A stretch of 64,000 bases of DNA from Symbiodinium natans (GCA_905221605.1 CAJNDS010002730.1:217001-281000), one strand, 5' to 3'; shown: positions 11,201 through 21,480, counted from the stretch's first letter. Notes: generated from the letters alone by a model not told the origin. Program-made: numbers and translations.

Positions 11201-12473
11201 GGGTGAGACACCCGACCTAAGAAGAAGAAACACCACCTCCGCCTAACTTAACACCTGCCGGCGATGTTCTGACATGCGAATCATAGTTATGAGCACTGCC
11301 AGTGGGCCCCTTGAGAAGCCTTGCTTGGAGCAAGAAATCTCCGATCCTACGAGCCTCAAGGCTCCCCTTTATAACTTGCGGGGGGGTCGAAATCAGGGGT
11401 ACCTCATTGGGGCCCTTAGTATAGGGGAATCCTACTATTATGGGTTCGAAATTAGGGGGTCCCTCCCCTCTTTCGTTTAAAACCCCCACCTAAGGCCCCC
11501 CAAGCACTCCACGCAGGCCCGCAGTACCATCCCGGCCTCTCCGGCGACCGAGGTGCAGCTGCTCGAGGTCTGTTAAACAAATTTTCTTGGTAGCCCAGGT
11601 GGTGTCCTTTTGCTCTTTGTGTTGGTTCAAGGTCCCCCTTATACAGCAAAACCGTATCTGAATTATTCAGGCCCGTCCAGTAGCTCTCAGAACCCTAAAC
11701 CCTAAACCCGAAACCCTAAACCCTAAAACCTAAACCCTAAACCCTAAACCCTCAACCCTAAACCCTAAACCCACAGGCGCGGCTGATGCTCCACGGCCTC
11801 AAGTCCGGGAACTTCGGCATCGCCTCGCACAGCGCCGCCTCCCTGGCGCTGCCCGGGTCCTCGGGAGGTTGAGAGGGAGGGAGTGTGCGGGATATTTCGG
11901 GGGCTGGTGGCCCTAAACCCTAAACCCTAAACCCTAAACCCTAAACCCTAAACCCTAAACCCCCGTTGGGGGTCCAGGAGGCGGAGCGCTGCCGGGCTCC
12001 AGGCGATCGAACTTAGGATCTCAAGAGTGCTAGAATGGCACTTTGGCATGAGCGTCTTGTGTAGTTAGCACGTTGTCCTCGTATGATACACATGCAAACT
12101 CGCGCTTTTCGCTATGCTCAGCACGCCTCCCGAACCCTAAAACGCTCAACCCATCCGACGTTTCGAGCACGTCGTAGTCTGGAACCCTGAAGAACAGGAC
12201 TTCATCGAACGGTATGAAGTTAAGGCTTGTGCCCCTGTCGAGAAGGAAGGTGAGGCTCTTCGCTCCAGGGGTTTCGATTTTGGCTTGCGACTTCTGCAAC
12301 GGCATGGCAGCATGGTGCGAGGAAACCGGTTTCCTCAATCCCTACAAGCCCCGGCCCTACAGAAAGAAATTAGGCCTGGCAGGAAACACACTCCTGTGGA
12401 GCACCGAAGCCCATCTGTACCGTCGAGTTTGGACAGCTACCCAAAACTTCAGCGCATCTCCAAACCTTATAGG
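5388..12473 (+). CDS. Twelve phase-compatible exons of an unrecognised protein
   Basis: Exons, with a fragment of each: 5388-5458 (CKLRDVFLEAHEYHMPLE), 5534-5564 (ADANSTLHRT), 5821-5872 (PLRVQRLEGPLATEA), 7164-7215 (LQSMRDLYEAPEEQGPE), 7815-7887 (DDECADPWHADDPKLLLSRK), 8316-8392 (TPADRERAALWRRHLLDFW), 8930-9003 (EEAGCIVGGSQDGYVVVAAD), 9609-9645 (FSNPWREFEEQE), 10382-10456 (VRMLMLALKPTNLGEVTRRG), 11777-11867 (ARLMLHGLKSGNFGIASHS), 11978-12002 (Gly/Pro/Ser linker), 12269-12473 (FDFGLRLLQRHGSMVR then a Pro/Ser/Arg-rich tail). Every junction keeps frame, giving 287 codons. Donors include GT (7216, 8393, 9004, 9646, 11868) and GC (5565, 5873, 12003, 12474); almost all acceptors are AG followed by G. 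I chose one frame per exon with phase in mind, and the 8316 exon is also open in another frame (AILRQIENEPRFGGDIYW), so the fit is supportive rather than proof. No domain was recognised. Confidence 0.6.
5676..5771. repeat. TTTAGGG array
   Basis: About thirteen perfect units, followed after 110 nt by the oppositely oriented array at 5883-6103. The 5821-5872 exon lies between them. Confidence 0.95.
5883..6103. repeat. CCCTAAA / CCCTGAA array
   Basis: Perfect CCCTAAA units pass through a GGAACCC patch into CCCTGAA units and back. No coding potential other than repeat reading. Confidence 0.95.
6343..6424 (-). other. tRNA-like (SINE-type) fragment
   Basis: On the minus strand GTGGTTAGAGCGATGG matches the tRNA D-arm/A-box pattern and is followed by CTCTGAGCCGTAGGTCGCG and TTCTCAAACCCC, a B-box (GGTTCAAATCC type) with an extra base. 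A second copy of the GGTTAGAGCGA segment lies about 29 bases upstream, i.e. a tandem duplication of the D/anticodon region. No acceptor stem closes, so it is a tRNA-derived retroposon piece or tRNA pseudogene rather than a functional tRNA. Confidence 0.4.
6648..6741. mobile_element. MITE family A
   Basis: Terminal inverted repeats ggggacgaaatgaacc and ggttcatttggtcccc frame a core with gggtatatgagccataa. Further copies lie at 35484-35583, 46316-46420, 53060-53166 and 61309-61399 and a half copy at 28081-28132; the longer TIR in other copies begins taccttgggg. Confidence 0.8.
6835..6947. mobile_element. Fold-back MITE family J, copy 1
   Basis: A long palindrome: acccagatcttccaaaaccc ... gggctttggaagatctgggt, with inner arms ttaattaaggcatatacccta and tagggtatattccttaac. 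Copy 2 is at 56793-56900, about 50 kb away, with nearly the same arms. Confidence 0.85.
7252..7370. mobile_element. MITE family D, copy 1
   Basis: Inverted termini gaagcagggtttata and tataaaccctacttc, with ggtgagtgtatata repeated twice inside. It lies 36 nt after the exon ending at 7215. Confidence 0.8.
7450..7571 (-). mobile_element. MITE family E, copy 1
   Basis: Read on the minus strand it matches 48464-48592: ggtacctag(a/g)gaacctta, ggggagta, gggagtat and gggttcttaaggga-like sequence in the same order. It has a poly-G run at 7468-7481. Confidence 0.65.
8165..8298. repeat. CCCTAAA array with homogeneous CCCTCAA core
   Basis: About eleven CCCTCAA units are flanked by CCCTAAA units on both sides, so the variant expanded from the centre of an existing array. 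Confidence 0.95.
8809..8925. mobile_element. MITE family D, copy 2, abutting an acceptor
   Basis: About 85 percent like copy 1 by eye. Its right terminus ctacttca is followed immediately by tacag, the acceptor of the exon at 8930, so the element supplies the very end of an intron. Confidence 0.8.
9022..9123. repeat. CCCTAAA array
   Basis: About fourteen units with one CCGTAAA variant; it follows the exon at 8930 within 20 nt. Confidence 0.95.
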
Positions 12474-12621
12474 GCTTACAGCCCTAAACCCTAAACCCTA
12501 AACCCTAAACCCTAAACCCTAAACCCCAAACCCTAAACCCTAAACCCTAAACCCTAAACCCTAAACCCTAAACCCTGAATTGAGGGTTGGCTCGGGGGGC
12601 AACGCCCCCTCGCCAATGAAG

Positions 12622-12674
12622 CGTGCTCGGGAAGGCAGGGGGCTTCTGCATGGTGTTCCAATGCGCCGAAGACT
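12622..12674 (+). CDS. Possible short exon
   Basis: After an AG at about 12637-12638 the sequence reads GFCMVFQCAED in one frame or GASAWCSNAPK in another before a TTTAGGG array. It follows the chained exons but neither frame is decisive. Confidence 0.2.
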
Positions 12675-13228
12675 GGGTTTAGGGTTTAGGATTTAGGGTT
12701 TAGGGTTGAGGGTTTAGGGTTTCGGTTTAGGGTTTAGGGTTTAGGGGGGTTGGGCCGAGGGTTTGGGAGTTCTCTTCCTTGTTTAGTTCGGTCGAGGTGA
12801 CCGAGGTGTAGAGGATGTGTTCGTGAGGGACTTGGGGGGATGCGATGTTCCTTCAGTGGTCGCCTTTTCTGCGCTTGGGCCTGCGTCATCCCTTCATACA
12901 TATCCTGTACCATCAAGCATCTGCTTCGTGGGCGGCGTCTGAAGAAGCTTTGCAGCCCGGAATGTCGAGTTGCTTGGCGAGCGTGGAAGTGCCAGGGAGA
13001 AAAAAAGCCACAACTTCAGAAAGCCTTCTACGGACACGGGCATGCGAACCTCTAGCTACTCTTTACGTTAGTTCAACCAAATAAAGCATTCTAAAGAGCC
13101 GTGAAGGATCCCCGAACCCTGCTCTGAATCCGTTTTCAAACGCTGAGGCAACAAAGCCGATAAGCTAGCTTCTCGAGGGGTTTAGGATTCAGGGCCATCG
13201 GCTTGTCGCGGTTTGAGGCAGGAAAATG

Positions 13229-13263
13229 CACACGCGCGCGCGCGCACACACACACACACACAC
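13229..13263. repeat. (CG)n(CA)n microsatellite
   Basis: Alternating purine-pyrimidine run of CG repeats changing into CA repeats, a classical Z-DNA-prone tract. It lies in an exon-free stretch between telomere-type arrays. Confidence 0.9.
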
Positions 13264-13420
13264 CCACAAAAACGCCCTTACCGAGAAAGAATGCTCCACG
13301 CGCTTCACAGCTCGTGACACCTAAGCCCCAAACTTAACACTCCAAGCCCTAAAGCCTACGCCTAACCCGAAACCCAATCCCCAAGCCTCTTAACCCCACA
13401 TCTCTCTGTAACCTGGGCAG

Positions 13421-13462
13421 TCGAAGCTCTGGACGCCAAGTCCGACGAGCTTCTGGCTAAGA
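13421..13462 (+). CDS. Short exon, unrecognised
   Basis: Acceptor cctgggcag at 13412-13420, then EALDAKSDELLAK (2+39+1 nt) and a GT donor at 13463. The reading is amphipathic and helix-like. It is flanked downstream by a degenerate TTTAGGG array. Confidence 0.45.
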
Positions 13463-14001
13463 GTTCGGGGCCCTAGACAACTTGGGTTCGGGGTTTAGGG
13501 TTTTGGATTTACGTTTAGGGTTTAGGGCAAAGTTACGTTTAGGGTTTAGAGTTTGAAGGGTTTGGAGCGCTAGATGGTTCAGGCTATCTGCAAGGTTCAT
13601 GAGGCGCGTCGAAGGTTTGAAGACGGTCCGATGGTGCTCACATGTTGCGTGCGCCCGTGCGGAACCGTCCCCAACCTCAGAATGCGGTGACGAACCCTAG
13701 ACCCTGGCCCTAAACCCTAAGCCCTGGTGCTGAGCCTTCATGTGCCGTGAGAAGTTGGGTGGTTCTAGCTCTTGGGGGGAACGAAAATTCGGGTCTCAAG
13801 GGTTTCGCGTTTACGGTTTAGGCTTTTGGGTTTAGGGTGTAGGGTTTAGGGTGCTGCATATCGTTGCTTCGTGCATGTTGGGGGCTTGCCATTTAGGGAC
13901 AGCGAGTGCCATTTAGAACTGACAAATTGAAGCAACTGCCCCAGCCGAAAGCCGGCTTGAGATCCGAGGCAAGCGCAACGAGTGACCAGATCGATACAAT
14001 A

Positions 14002-14149
14002 GGGTTTAGGGTTTAGGGTTTAGGGTTTAGGGTTTAGGGTTTAGGGTTTAGGGTTTAGGGTTTAGGGTTTAGGGTTTAGGGTTTAGGGTTTAGGGTTTAG
14101 GGTTTAGGGTTTAGGGTTTAGGGTTTAGGGTTTAGGTTTAGGGTAGGGC
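14002..14149. repeat. TTTAGGG array
   Basis: About twenty nearly perfect units, one of the longest pure blocks. No coding sequence. Confidence 0.95.
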
Positions 14150-14719
14150 CAAGGCATGTGTTTTCAAAGGGCTGGCGATACCTAAGCCTGCTTTAGGCTC
14201 CGCCTTGTGGCCATCAGAAGCAGAACTCGATAAGACGCGATCAGGCTGAAGAGCTCCCTATGAACACTTCTGCAACTTGAGACCAGGCCGTCTGCCGGCA
14301 TACTAACTGCCAAGCCGAGCCTCCAACACCCCCCAACGGCCCTAAACTCCTGAAAGTTTCAACTTTTATTTCCTTGGGTTTTGGGCCAGTAAGCTGACAT
14401 CTCCTGACCCATCCGAGGCCAGTTCCTGTTGGACGATGCCAGTGCACTCCTGTAGCCAGGCTGAAATACCCCACCCCTCCCCGCACGAAAGCACGGAACT
14501 CTGTTGCCGAATGGCTGGGGGGGCCACACGGCCACACTCCTGAACCTCAGCACCTCACCTTGCCTGACCTCTGCGTGTTTGCACACCCCTAAACCCTAAA
14601 CCCTAAACCCTACACCCTACACCCTACACCCGAATACCTAAACCCTAAACCCTATACCCTAAACCCTAAACCCTAAACCCTAAACCCTAAACCCTAAACC
14701 CTAAACCCTACATTCACAG

Positions 14720-14761
14720 AACAGTTTCATAGTGTCGAAAGCCTCCGTGGCCCGGCCCCTG
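14720..14761 (+). CDS. Short exon, unrecognised
   Basis: Acceptor cattcacag and a canonical donor GTAACC at 14762 enclose 14 codons NSFIVSKASVARPL, with CCCTAAA arrays on both sides. It is phase 0 at both ends. Confidence 0.45.
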
Positions 14762-15549
14762 GTAACCTCCTAAGGTTAATCTAAACCCTAAACCCTAAAC
14801 CCTAAACCCTAAACCCTAAACCCTAAACCCTAAACCCTAAACCCTAAACTGCCGAGAGCGCCGATGTCCATTTACATGGGCGCTCGAGGCTTCGACCGAA
14901 GTCCCCGACCGAGCGTCTCTACAGAACGGTGAGGGAGGGTAAAGCCTCCCGGTAGACGAGGCCTGCAGTGCCTGGCTACGCCTCAGACCTAGGGCGTAAG
15001 CCCCAATACAATGAGGACCCCAAACCTTCCAGTGTTGAACCCTGGAACCCCCTAAGACTTTCCTGGGACCCCCCTGGGACCCCCCCTGAGACCTTCCTGG
15101 GACCCCCTGGCATCCCTCCAAAAACTGCCCGCCCCCTTGCAACCCTCCCTGACTAGCTGAGACCCCCCTCTGTCCTGCAACCTTTTTGACTTTGCAAGCA
15201 GGGGCCGGCCGAGGCCCGTGCTTCCCCCTAGCGTTTTGGGCTGCGTGGGCCGGGGTTTGCCAAGACCCGTACTGAAAATGTGGGTTTTTTAGTATTGCAA
15301 TTGACGGTTTGGGCACCCCTCCAGTTCTGTGAAAGCTCCAAGAAGCCTACGAGCCGCTGACAGGTTCCACAAAGCTCGGGAGGCCCCACCCTGCTCTTTC
15401 TCTGTAAAAAGCAAGAAAGCCCCCCTTGAGGGGGGTTTGGGGGGTGAACCCTAAACCCTAAATGAGAATAGTTTGGGTGGTTGGGGTGGGACTGCATGCT
15501 AACGCAAGCGAGCGGCCCGGGTGCTGTTAGCGCCAGCGAGCTTCCCTTC

Positions 15550-15843
15550 TATACACCCTAAACCCTAAACCCTAAACCCCAAACCCCAAACCCTAAACCC
15601 TAAACCCTAAACCCTAAACCCTAAACCCTAAACCCTAAACCCTAAACCCTAAACCCTAAACCCTAAACCCTAAACCCTAAACCCTAAACCCAAAACCCTA
15701 AACCCTAAACCCTAACCCCTAAACCTAAACCCTAAACCCTAAACCCTAAACCCTAAACCCTAAACCCTAAACCCTAAACCCTAAACCCTAAACCCTAAAC
15801 CCTAAACCCTAAACTCTCTCTCTCTCTCTCTCTCTCTCGCTCT

Positions 15844-15889
<46 letters not shown>

Positions 15890-15893
15890 CTCG
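15550..15893. repeat. Long CCCTAAA array joined to a (CT)n microsatellite
   Basis: About 36 units with few variants run straight into CT repeats interrupted by CG. The largest compound simple-sequence block on the left half of the window. Confidence 0.95.
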
Positions 15894-15989
15894 CGGCCGT
15901 AAAACGCCCTAATGCCCAAAGGCCTCGACTCTGAAGACTGAATCTCTAAGTAGCTATCTCAAGCAGTTTCATGAGTATCCATGCTTGAG

Positions 15990-16048
15990 GCAAGATCCGC
16001 CGCGATTCGTGGGCCACGCCAAGAGCAACCGGTCCACCATTCTTGAAG
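15990..16048 (+). CDS. Exon, unrecognised
   Basis: After AG at 15988-15989 the frame reads DPPRFVGHAKSNRSTILE and reaches a GC donor at 16049. If not spliced there the frame continues GIGVACLA and stops at TGA. A loose resemblance to a loop of PLP-dependent cysteine-synthase-like enzymes was considered but is too weak to name. Confidence 0.4.
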
Positions 16049-16187
16049 GCATCGGCGTCGCCTGCTTGGCTTGAGTGGGTTAGAGTTTAGGGCTTAGGGT
16101 TTAGGGTTGAGGGTTTAGGGTTTAGAGTTTAGGGTTTAGGGTTTAGGGTGTAGGGTGTAGGGTTTAGGGTTTAGGGTTTAGGCCCAG

Positions 16188-16238
16188 CTGGGTGCGGCGG
16201 GCCCAGGATGCTTAGAAGCGGTTCGAAGCCTCGGCTGG
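16188..16238 (+). CDS. Exon, unrecognised
   Basis: Acceptor ggcccag directly after a TTTAGGG array, then 17 codons LGAAGPGCLEAVRSLGW and a GT donor at 16239, phase 0 at both ends. The same acceptor context (taggcccagctgggt) occurs again at 19112-19126, where the frame reads LGSTGTLLKT then TGA, suggesting a duplicated exon start. Confidence 0.5.
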
Positions 16239-16281
16239 GTGTTTCGGGTTTAGGGTTTAGGGTTTAGGGTTTAGGGTTTAG

Positions 16282-16393
16282 GCTCATCGAAATGGAGCAC
16301 GCGCTGACACAGCGCACCCCAGTCTGCGTGCCCGACTCCCACGATTCTCCGCGACTATCCGCATACATAATGTCCCAGCAATGTCCCACTCGA
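16282..16393 (+). CDS. Exon, unrecognised
   Basis: A TTTAG array end serves as the acceptor; 37 codons follow, beginning LIEMEHALTQRTPVCVPDSH and ending SQQCPTR, with a GT donor at 16394, phase 0 at the end. The phase allows direct joining to the stop-bearing exon at 18439. Confidence 0.5.
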
Positions 16394-16571
16394 GTTTTGT
16401 GTTGTATCCCCAAACCCAAACCCTAAGGCATTTTTAAGTGAATAATATGTATGATAAATTGAGTATGTATTATTTTAGTTCAATTCATTAGAAGCGGGCG
16501 GGTTTCGGGCCCTGTCCGCGCAAACATCTAGAGGAGTTCAGTTTTGTGACCGGTGACTTCTGCTCCTGCGA

Positions 16572-16832
16572 TTGTCAGATGAGGGCTTGTCAACCCTTCG
16601 ACTTAGACCCCTTGTAGAGAATGCCCTTCGAACTTCGACCATTACTGTCGGGTTTTTGCACTTGGCGATGCAGACACCACTGCTTAGAAAGATACATGCG
16701 GTCGAGGCCGACATCCTGCATTTGGCTCAAGCATATTATGAGACTGGTCGAGAGAGAGGGAGAGAGAACAAAACAAAATGTGAGTGCAGGGGCTCTGGTC
16801 GTAGGAATGCAGGCGCGCTAGATGTCGTTTAG
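16572..16832 (+). CDS. Possible small ORF, 86 codons
   Basis: An open frame without internal ATG start (begins at TTG) contains VGFLHLAMQTPLLRKIHAVE and a basic tail. A second frame is also open over the same bases. It lies in an array-free, AT-richer stretch; no family is recognisable. Confidence 0.2.
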   Translation: MSDEGLSTLRLRPLVENALRTSTITVGFLHLAMQTPLLRKIHAVEADILHLAQAYYETGRERGRENKTKCECRGSGRRNAGALDVV

Positions 16833-17057
16833 GATATCCGGCCCTTGTGATACGGGGAACACGGGGGAGGCGGAGTAAATGAGCCTATGAAGGCATAAAA
16901 GAGTGTTGAGTGTCCAGGTAGGAAACAGCAGAGCAAAGGCACAGTAATCCTTGAGAGTTTTGTTTGGCTGCAGGACTTGACCCAGAGGACGCCGGCATCT
17001 CCTTGGGGATCTAAACAGGGTCTGGAAGAGGGGAAGAGGACAGCAGCGTCCTACGCT

Positions 17058-17160
17058 ACTGTAGGGGTCGGAATAGTTACTAATATCATTCCCTTAGGAT
17101 CCCTTTATAACTTTACTATAATAACCCCCAAAACCCTATTCTGATCATTCAGGCCCCTCA
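17058..17160 (+). mobile_element. MITE family F copy
   Basis: taggggtcggaatagttact ... ataacccccaaaaccctatt. The same order is seen at 31806-31900 and, reversed, at 42326-42402 (attccgacccctctatgatc). Confidence 0.7.
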
Positions 17161-17589
17161 ATCAGCTCTGTGTTGATGTGCCGTTCTGGTACTGTGCAGT
17201 TTGGAAATTTCATGGACGTGGTTCAGTTTTCCTGCACAAAGTGCAACAGCCCTAAACCCGAAACTTGAAACCCGAAACCTTAAACCGCGTTGAGCCTAAT
17301 CTTTGTTGCGGTCAACTTCCTCTGATCTCAATGGTCAGGCCTAAGCCATTGACCTCAAGATACTGGATGTTAACCGTTTGTGACTGTGACATGTTTCGTA
17401 GTCCAAAACCTGCCTTCGCAAGAGTCATGTTTAGGGTTTAGGGTATGGGGTTTAGGGTTTAGGGATTCGCAGGCTCTTTCTGTTCTTGTCATGCGACGAA
17501 AGCTCCTACACAGCAACCCCAAAGCCGTAGCAGGAGCAGCACCGTTTGGAGGAACTTGAGCATCAGGCGTGGCAAGGGATCCTTTCAAG

Positions 17590-17790
17590 GGGTTTAGGAT
17601 TTAGGGTTTAGGGTTTAGGGGTTTAGGGTTTAGGGGTTTAGGGGTTTAGGGGTTTAGGGGTTTAGGGGTTTAGGGGTTTAGGGGTTTAGGGGTTTAGGGG
17701 TTTAGGGGTTTAGGGGTTTAGGGGTTTAGGGGTTTAGGGGTTTAGGGGTTCAAGGTTTAAGGTTTAAGGTTTAAGGTTTAGGGTTTAGAA
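17590..17790. repeat. TTTAGGGG 8-mer array
   Basis: About sixteen units of the eight-base variant TTTAGGGG, then a few TTTAAGG units. This is the only block in the window dominated by this variant. Confidence 0.95.
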
Positions 17791-18438
17791 ATTGAGCTGC
17801 AAAACCCCACCTGAATCCATAAACCCAACAGTTGAACAGTTAGGGGTTGCAGAGGTTGGAGTTCAGAGGCTCAGGAAGCTGGGATTCAGGGATGGGCCCC
17901 TAAACCCTAAGCCCTAACCCCGAAACCCTAAGCCCTAAACCCCAAACCCTACATCTTCTGAAGCCGCGCGTCAAAGAAGACAGATCCGAAGACCGAAGAG
18001 CCATGACAGACTCCTGACTGAGAAGACTTCCAAGCCCCAGACCTAAACACCATAAAGCGAACCGCAAGTGTAGCAAAAAGGGTCTAGGGTTTAGGGCTTG
18101 GTGTTCAGGGTAGGGGGTTAAGGGTTTACAGTTTAGGGTTTAGGGTTTAGGGTTTAGGGTTTAGGGTTTAGGGTTTAGGGTTTAGCGTTTAGGGTTTAGG
18201 GTTTAGGGTTTAGGGGTCTGTACAGTAAGTCTCCCCTTCAACCCAGAAGCAACAAACCCACCGAATGACCTCTAAGAGCTCCTGCTGAACCCTAAGCCTT
18301 GGCCACCGCTTGCCGTCCAGCCTTGAGTCAAAACAATCAACCCTAAACCCGAAAACCTAAAACCTAAACCCTAAACCCTAAACCCTAAACCCTAAACCCT
18401 AAACCCTAAACCCTAAACCCTAAACCCTATCAAAGCAG

Positions 18439-18474
18439 GTCGAGGAGGGCATGAAGAAGTTTCAGCTGCGCTGA
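18439..18474 (+). CDS. Terminal exon of a plus-strand gene
   Basis: Acceptor caaagcag, then VEEGMKKFQLR and TGA at 18472-18474. It follows a CCCTAAA array immediately and has the usual AG/G acceptor. It probably ends the transcript that includes some of the exons between 5.4 and 16.4 kb. Confidence 0.55.
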   Translation, partial: VEEGMKKFQLR

Positions 18475-19114
18475 CCTCAGAGGTTTTTGAGGGCTTGGGC
18501 CCAAGTAGAGCATCGGGTGTTAAGAGCAGCGATTGACATGTGTCCCTACGCCTTTGGTCTCAAAAACACGAATCTTGGGGATACTAGGACCCAGAGTAGG
18601 CCCTTATTCTGCCTTTTGAGGGTTCCGGCTTCCTTGTATGAGCCCCTTTGAACCAAAACGGGCACCCTTTTCATTTCTACGCTACTCATGGGTCTAGGAT
18701 AGGAGTGGAAAGCAGCGAGGGCTGCCTTTCAAATGTTTGCGAGTTTGGGGAAGTCTGCAGCCTGGGGGCGTTTGTGCCCAGGGCTTTGCAAGAGCTCCTG
18801 CTTCAGGGGAGTTCAAGCGTGTGGCCATCGTGCAAAGCACACAGCATGGAAGCCTCTGAACCCTCCATGACCCTCCCATAGCCTTATGGAGCCTTGATTC
18901 TCTGAGGTACATGGGGCGACGGCACAATCCTTCTGGCGCGCGGGCGTTCCCAGCCGGTGGAAGTGGTTTAGGGTTTAAGAAGGTAAGTGTTTAGGGTTTA
19001 GGGTTTAGTTCAGGGTTCAGGGTTCAGGGTTCAGGGTTCAGGGTTTAGGGTTCAGGGTTTAGGGTTAAGGGTTTAGGGTTTAAGGTTTAGGGTTTAGGGT
19101 TTAGGGTGTAGGCC

Positions 19115-19150
19115 CAGCTGGGTTCGACGGGCACGCTGCTCAAGACGTGA
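19115..19150 (+). CDS. Possible duplicated terminal exon
   Basis: Acceptor ggcccag after a TTTAGGG array, then LGSTGTLLKT and TGA. The first bases are nearly identical to the exon start at 16188, so this may be an alternative or decayed copy. Confidence 0.3.
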   Translation, partial: QLGSTGTLLKT

Positions 19151-19312
19151 CACCCCGCGCAGCTCCGCCCCGCATAACACCCACAACAACCTGCAGACCC
19201 TCCAGCCTCTAAATGCTACGAGAGTGGCCTATAACCCCAAACCCTGAACCCTAAACCCCAAACCCTAAGCCCTAAACCCTAAACCCTAAATTCTACAAAA
19301 CACGGCCCCTAG

Positions 19313-19389
19313 CATACCCGGAGACCAAGAAGGTCAAGTTGGCTCGGTGGTGCAACCACGGGCTCCGCCTCCCCGACGCCGAAAGCGGC
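19313..19389 (+). CDS. Exon, unrecognised
   Basis: After a cctag acceptor the frame reads YPETKKVKLARWCNHGLR then LPDAESG, with a GT at 19390-19391. A second open frame is Pro/Arg/Ala-rich, which is typical of an off-frame reading of GC-rich coding sequence. Function unknown. Confidence 0.45.
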
Positions 19390-19404
19390 GTGCTGCGGCC
19401 CCGG

Positions 19405-19560
19405 CGGGCTTGGAGGGTTTGGGGGGTTTTGGAGGGGGGTTTTGGGGGATTTTGGGGGGTTTTGGGGGGTTTCGGGGGGTTTTGGGGGGTTTTGGGGGGG
19501 TTGGGGGGGTTTGAAGGGTTTGGCGGGTTTGGAAGGTTTGGAGGGTTTGGAGGGTGGCTT
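19405..19560. repeat. G-rich GGGGGTTTTGG tandem repeat
   Basis: Imperfect repeats of a G5-7/T2-4 motif over about 150 nt, coding for Gly/Phe/Trp in one frame. The strand is strongly G-quadruplex prone. It follows directly on the exon at 19313. Confidence 0.85.
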
Positions 19561-19689
19561 TTGGGGTTTAGACTTTAGGCTTTCGGTCTAGGGGTACCAG
19601 CAGAGCGAAGTTTGCTTCTTTCTTCGCTGCTTGCAGCTTGAAACTTGGAGGTTTTTCTGACTTGCAGAGCGTACTGCAAACTTGACGCA

Positions 19690-21480
19690 CTGACCAGATG
19701 GCCCTCTGACTGAAAAACTTTGGAGACCTGATCTGACTGCTGGCATGTTATTTATGCGTTGTTGATGGGAACGTGATTCGCGGGGCAGAGTGATGGCTTT
19801 GATGCATCACAGACCTGACGGCCCTGTGACTGAAAAGCTTTGGAGACCTGATCTGACTGCTGGCATGTTTTTTTGCGTTGTTGCTGGTTGTGTTCTTCTC
19901 CGTGTTGCTTGATATGGAAACCCAGTGGAACGTGATTCGCGGGGCAGAGTGATGGCTTTGATGCATCACAGACCTGACGGCCCTGTGACTGAAAAAACTT
20001 TGGAGACCTGATCTGACTGCTGGCATGGTTTTTTGCGCTGTTGCTGGTTGTGTTCTTCTCCGTGTTGCTTGAAATGGAAGACAGGGGATCGTGATTCGCG
20101 GGGCAGAGTGATGGCTTTGATGCATCACAGACCTGACGGCCCTGTGACTGAAAATCTTTGGAGACCTGATCTGACTGCTGGCATGGTTTTTTGCGTTGTT
20201 GCTGGTTGTGTTCTTCCCCGTGTTGCTTGAAATGGAAGACAGGGGATCGTGATTCGCGGGGCAGAGTGATGGCTTTGATGCATCACAGACCTGACGGCCC
20301 TGTGACTGAAAAATCTTTGGAGACCTGATCTGACTGCTGGCATGGTTTGTTGCGTTGTTGCTGGTTGTGTTCTTCTCCGTGTTGCTTGAAATGGAAGACA
20401 GGGGATCGTGATTCGCGGGGCAGAGGGATGGCTTTGATGCATCACAGACCTGACGGCCCTGTGACTGAAAAAACTTTGGAGACCTGATCTGACTGCTGGC
20501 ATGGTTTTTTGCGTTGTTGCTGGTTGTGTTCTTCTCCGTGTTGCTTGAAATGGAAGACAGGGGATCGTGATTCGCGGGGCAGAGTGATGGCTTTGATGCA
20601 TCACAGACCTGACGGCCCTGTGACTGAAAAGCTTTGGAGACCTGATCTGACTGCTGGCATGTTTTTTTGCGTTGTTGCTGGTTGTGTTCTTCTCCGTGTT
20701 GCTTGATATGGAAACCCAGTGGAACGTGATTCGCAGGGCAGAGTGATGGCTTTGATGCATCACAGACCTGACGGCCCTGTGACTGAAAAAACTTTGGAGA
20801 CCTGATCTGACTGCTGGCATGGTTTTTTGCGTTGTTGCTGGTTGTGTTCTTCTCCGTGTTGCTTGAAATGGAAGACAGGGGATCGTGATTCGCGGGGCAG
20901 AGTGATGGCTTTGATGTATCACAGACTTGACGGCCCTGTGACTGAAAAATCTTTGGAGACCTGATCTGACTGCTGGCATGGTTTTTTGCGCTGTTGCTGG
21001 TTGTGTTCTTCTCCGTGTTGCTTGAAATGGAAGACAGGGCATCGTGATTCGCGGGGCAGAGTGATGGCTTTGATGCATCACAGACCTGACGGCCCTGTGA
21101 TTGAAAAAACTTTGGAGACCTGATCTGACTGCTGGCATGGTTTTTTGCGTTGTTGCTGGTTGTGTTCTTCTCCGTGTTGCTTGAAATGGAAGACAGGGGA
21201 TCGTGATTCGCGGGGCAGAGTGATGGCTTTGATGCATCACAGACCTGACGGCCCTGTGACTGAAAAGCTTTGGAGACCTGATCTGACTGCTGGCATGTTT
21301 TTTTGCGTTGTTGCTAGTTGTGTTCTTCTCCGTGTTGCTTGATATGGAAACCCAGTGGCCCTGTGACTGAAAAGCTTTGGAGACCTGATCTGACTGCTGG
21401 CATGCTGGCATGGCTTTTTGCGTTGTTGCTGGTTGTGTTCTTCTCCGTGTTGCTTGAAATGGATAATCAGTAGAACGTGA
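19690..21480 (-). repeat. ~159-bp satellite, about eleven copies, long open frame on the minus strand
   Basis: The landmark cgtgattcgc recurs at 19772, 19931, 20090, 20249, 20407, 20566, 20725, 20884, 21043 and 21202, giving periods of 158-160 bp; a partial copy follows. Two subtypes alternate: one with aaatggaagacaggggat, one with gatatggaaacccagtgg. 159 is divisible by three, and the minus strand is open for 529 codons (20125-21714) and another 126 (19748-20128). The repeat peptide includes QATRRRTQPATTQKTMPAVR and VMHQSHHSAPRIT. In the second subtype the frame shifts inside the unit and returns at its end. The upstream minus-strand part (21480-21714) is unique and carries an ATG. It could be a repeat protein, but a satellite open by chance of unit length is equally likely. 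Confidence 0.8.

Noticed and set aside
13562-13694. Plus-strand frame with FEDGPMVL, compared with the CPSF73/Integrator-11 metallo-beta-lactamase motif
   Set aside because: Only a few residues agree and the following sequence lacks the expected His motif.
14837-15316. Minus-strand 159-codon frame
   Set aside because: Gly/Gln-rich reading of an imperfect ccctgggaccccc tandem repeat; no splice or domain support.
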